Below, in pieces: positions 5,533-6,749 of a stretch of DNA of 6,749 nucleotides (positions within the stretch are counted from its first letter, which is position 1; the number at the start of each line of letters is the position of its first letter). Below the pieces are notes generated by a model. The model did no database searches. It was not told the DNA's origin and saw only the letters and a list, made by a program, of their open reading frames with translations. The stretch covers positions 1 to 6,749 of the forward strand of contig PWUB01000263.1 of assembly GCA_003563755.1 (NCBI GenBank), written 5' to 3'. The position numbers and the translations under genes were made by a program. Origin of the DNA: Clostridia bacterium. GTDB lineage: Bacteria > Bacillota_E > SLMV01 > PUMD01.

Positions 5533-6381
5533 ATGAAACGAGCTGATGTGTGGGTTGAACTGTGCAAAACTGCTAAGAAGCACAAGGCAGCAACTGCCGC
5601 GACTGCGGTAATGCTGGTCATTGTCGCGGTCGCCATCTTTGCACCGTGGGTTGCCCCCTATGATCCCCTAGATTACGAGATGAAGCATCGCTTTGAACCA
5701 CCCAGCACAAGGTACCTGCTGGGGACAGACAGCATGGGTCGCTGTGTCCTGTCGCGAGTCATATGGGGTGCACGCATCTCACTCCAGGTGGGCTTGCTGG
5801 CCGTCGGCATCGGCACTGTCCTTGGAATCACTATGGGGTTGATCGCCGGGTACTGGGGTGGTTGGGTCGAGACGCTGATCATGCGCATCGTTGACATTGG
5901 ATTGAGTTTTCCGATGATTCTGCTTGCTATTTTGATCGTGGCCTTTTTCGGTCCGGGAATAACCAACGTCATGATCGCCGTGGGATTGGACCGTTCGTCA
6001 AGGATGGCCCGCATTGCCCACTCGGCCACTCTCCAGATCAAGCAGCGCGAATTCATCGAGGCGAGCCGGGCTGTCGGTGCGAGCTCGTGGACCATCGTAT
6101 GGCGCCACATTCTGCCCAACATCGCTGCCCCGGTGATTGTGCGCGCTACCCTTGACATCGCGATCGCAATCCTGACTGAATCCAGCTTGAGTTTTCTCGG
6201 GCTCGGTGTGGTGCCTCCGACTCCCACTTGGGGGGCTATCATCAACGGCGGCAGGCAGTTCCTGACTCGAGCTCCCTGGATTTCCACTGCCGCTGGTGCT
6301 GCAATTTTCATCACAGTCCTTAGCATTAACCTCATGGGCGATGGTCTGAGGGATTTCCTGGATCCTAGGATCACCAAGTGA
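5533..6381 (+). CDS. dppC: DppC-type ABC importer permease
   Basis: A 282-residue partner permease of the DppB-type protein. The cytoplasmic N-terminus and first helix (23-42) are followed by YDPLDYEMKHRFEPPSTRYLLGTD (43-66) and SMGRCVLSRVIWGARISL (67-84), the family's GTDxxGRDxxSRxxxGxRxSL block. Helices lie at about 86-107, 114-139, 142-152, 199-218 and 250-268. The EAA loop is REFIEASRAVGASSWTIVWRHILPN (172-196). The end, FLGLGVVPPTPTWG (221-234) and GDGLRDFLDPRI (269-280), is standard. Two oddities stand out: Cys71 replaces the Asp usual in GRDVLSR, and LDRSSRMAR (152-160) replaces the usual aromatic W-x-x-x-AR segment before the EAA loop. A purine-rich stretch AGAGAGGCGAGG (5511-5522) serves as ribosome site, about ten bases before ATG. 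No ATPase gene follows. Confidence 0.95.
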   Translation: MKRADVWVELCKTAKKHKAATAATAVMLVIVAVAIFAPWVAPYDPLDYEMKHRFEPPSTRYLLGTDSMGRCVLSRVIWGARISLQVGLLAVGIGTVLGITMGLIAGYWGGWVETLIMRIVDIGLSFPMILLAILIVAFFGPGITNVMIAVGLDRSSRMARIAHSATLQIKQREFIEASRAVGASSWTIVWRHILPNIAAPVIVRATLDIAIAILTESSLSFLGLGVVPPTPTWGAIINGGRQFLTRAPWISTAAGAAIFITVLSINLMGDGLRDFLDPRITK

Positions 6382-6420
6382 TATGATGAGACTCTTCTAC
6401 TTGCTGAGCCGACGGAGATC

Positions 6421-6469
6421 GTCCCTGCTCTTCAGGGGCCACGAGGATGCCTCGGAGGTGAGCAGGGTC
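6421..6469 (+). other. Inverted repeats after dppC
   Basis: CCCTGCTC (6423-6430) is perfectly complementary to GAGCAGGG (6460-6467), and CGAGG (6442-6446) inside it pairs with CCTCG (6450-6454). A competing short hairpin CCCTG/CAGGG lies at 6423-6437. No T-run follows. This may be a factor-dependent or bidirectional transcription end for the importer operon, or simply a relic of the junction with the decayed permease that starts directly after it. Confidence 0.4.
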
Positions 6470-6471
6470 AA

Positions 6472-6622
6472 CACCCACCCACCTGGGGCGGTATTATAGC
6501 CGTCGGTAGGGAACACCTCCGACGTGCCCCGGGGCACCGGGCATCGCCATCTTCGTCACGGTGCTCAGCATCAACGTTCCGGCGGTGTGCGCGACTATCT
6601 CGACCCGGTGGTCGGCTCTTGA
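6472..6622 (+). pseudogene. Broken C-terminal remnant of a second DppC-type permease
   Basis: The three plus-strand frames carry, in order, the end of a DppC-type protein. Frame one (6472-6531) reads HPPTWGGIIAVGREHLRRAP, to compare with PPTPTWGAIINGGRQFLTRAP of the adjacent intact gene. Frame two (6534-6578) reads APGIAIFVTVLSINV, to compare with AGAAIFITVLSINL. Frame three (6581-6622) reads GGVRDYLDPVVGS and ends in TGA, to compare with GDGLRDFLDPRITK. There are two frame breaks, and about ten residues are shorter than expected between RRAP and GIAIF. Nothing of the first 220 residues of such a protein is recognisable upstream, where only 90 bases separate it from dppC. The nucleotide sequence differs widely from the neighbouring gene, so it is a diverged paralogue, not a fresh duplication. 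Confidence 0.85.
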
Positions 6623-6749
6623 GCATGCAGGCTTCATCCACCGCCGGGGATGCACAGTCCTTCTCTACATCCTGCATTCCGGACGGTATCCGGGATCTGG
6701 ACGGACAGGCTCGGGTCCCATCTCAGAGCCCCTGATGCATAGCCGTAGG
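6623..6749. other. Unassigned window end
   Basis: I see no gene here. The only feature is a weak dyad, GGCTC (6708-6712) with GAGCC (6726-6730). No start of an ABC ATPase (no Walker A sequence) is present in any frame. Confidence 0.4.

Noticed and set aside
5673..6377. Open frame on the minus strand (234 codons)
   Set aside because: It is antisense to dppC; its apparent helices are reverse-complement artefacts of membrane codons.
1..6749. CRISPR array, tRNA, rRNA or insertion sequence
   Set aside because: No regularly spaced repeats, no cloverleaf with a TTCRA arm, no rRNA-like segment, and no transposase or terminal inverted repeats were seen.

Overview
The window is a GC-rich bacterial segment (roughly 55-60 % G+C by eye) with strong Shine-Dalgarno sites. 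A PatB/MalY-type lyase, an EFR1-type flavodoxin-ferredoxin relic and an oligopeptide-type ABC importer whose lipoprotein carries a long Asp/Glu/Pro linker are most reminiscent of Firmicutes (Clostridia or Limnochordia-like lineages). This taxonomic guess is inference; no rRNA or marker gene is present.

Layout. Minus strand, left part: the first 40 codons of a PatB/MalY cystathionine beta-lyase (1-121) lie about 0.3 kb downstream of an intact aldo/keto reductase (435-1496). The reductase has an unusual C-terminal extension of about 65 residues. Plus strand, from 1675: a decayed EFR1-family protein (1675-2270) with two intact-looking [4Fe-4S] motifs, at least three reading-frame breaks and a large internal deletion in the flavodoxin part. 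A gene-free stretch (2271-2790) follows. It ends in a candidate promoter with a 7-5-7 inverted repeat directly upstream of a TATAAT box and a long structured leader.

The right half is an ABC importer operon of the dipeptide/oligopeptide/nickel class: a substrate-binding lipoprotein (2791-4386), a DppB-type permease (4556-5497) and a DppC-type permease (5533-6381). The binding protein would capture the substrate outside the membrane and the two permeases would form the channel. No ATPase gene follows. After dppC there is instead the broken C-terminus of a second, diverged DppC-type permease (6472-6622), so the ATP-binding subunits must lie elsewhere.

The most striking non-coding signal is the 169-nt gap between the lipoprotein and dppB. 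It begins directly after the stop codon with two abutting perfect palindromes (12 and 22 bp) enclosed by an outer helix, followed by a 16-bp stem-loop whose loop is complementary to a downstream segment (possible pseudoknot). The likeliest role is differential expression or mRNA stabilisation of the binding protein relative to the permeases, but the architecture is more elaborate than a simple intercistronic hairpin. I see no evidence for a wholly new biological system. The window looks like a working transporter operon set among decaying genes.
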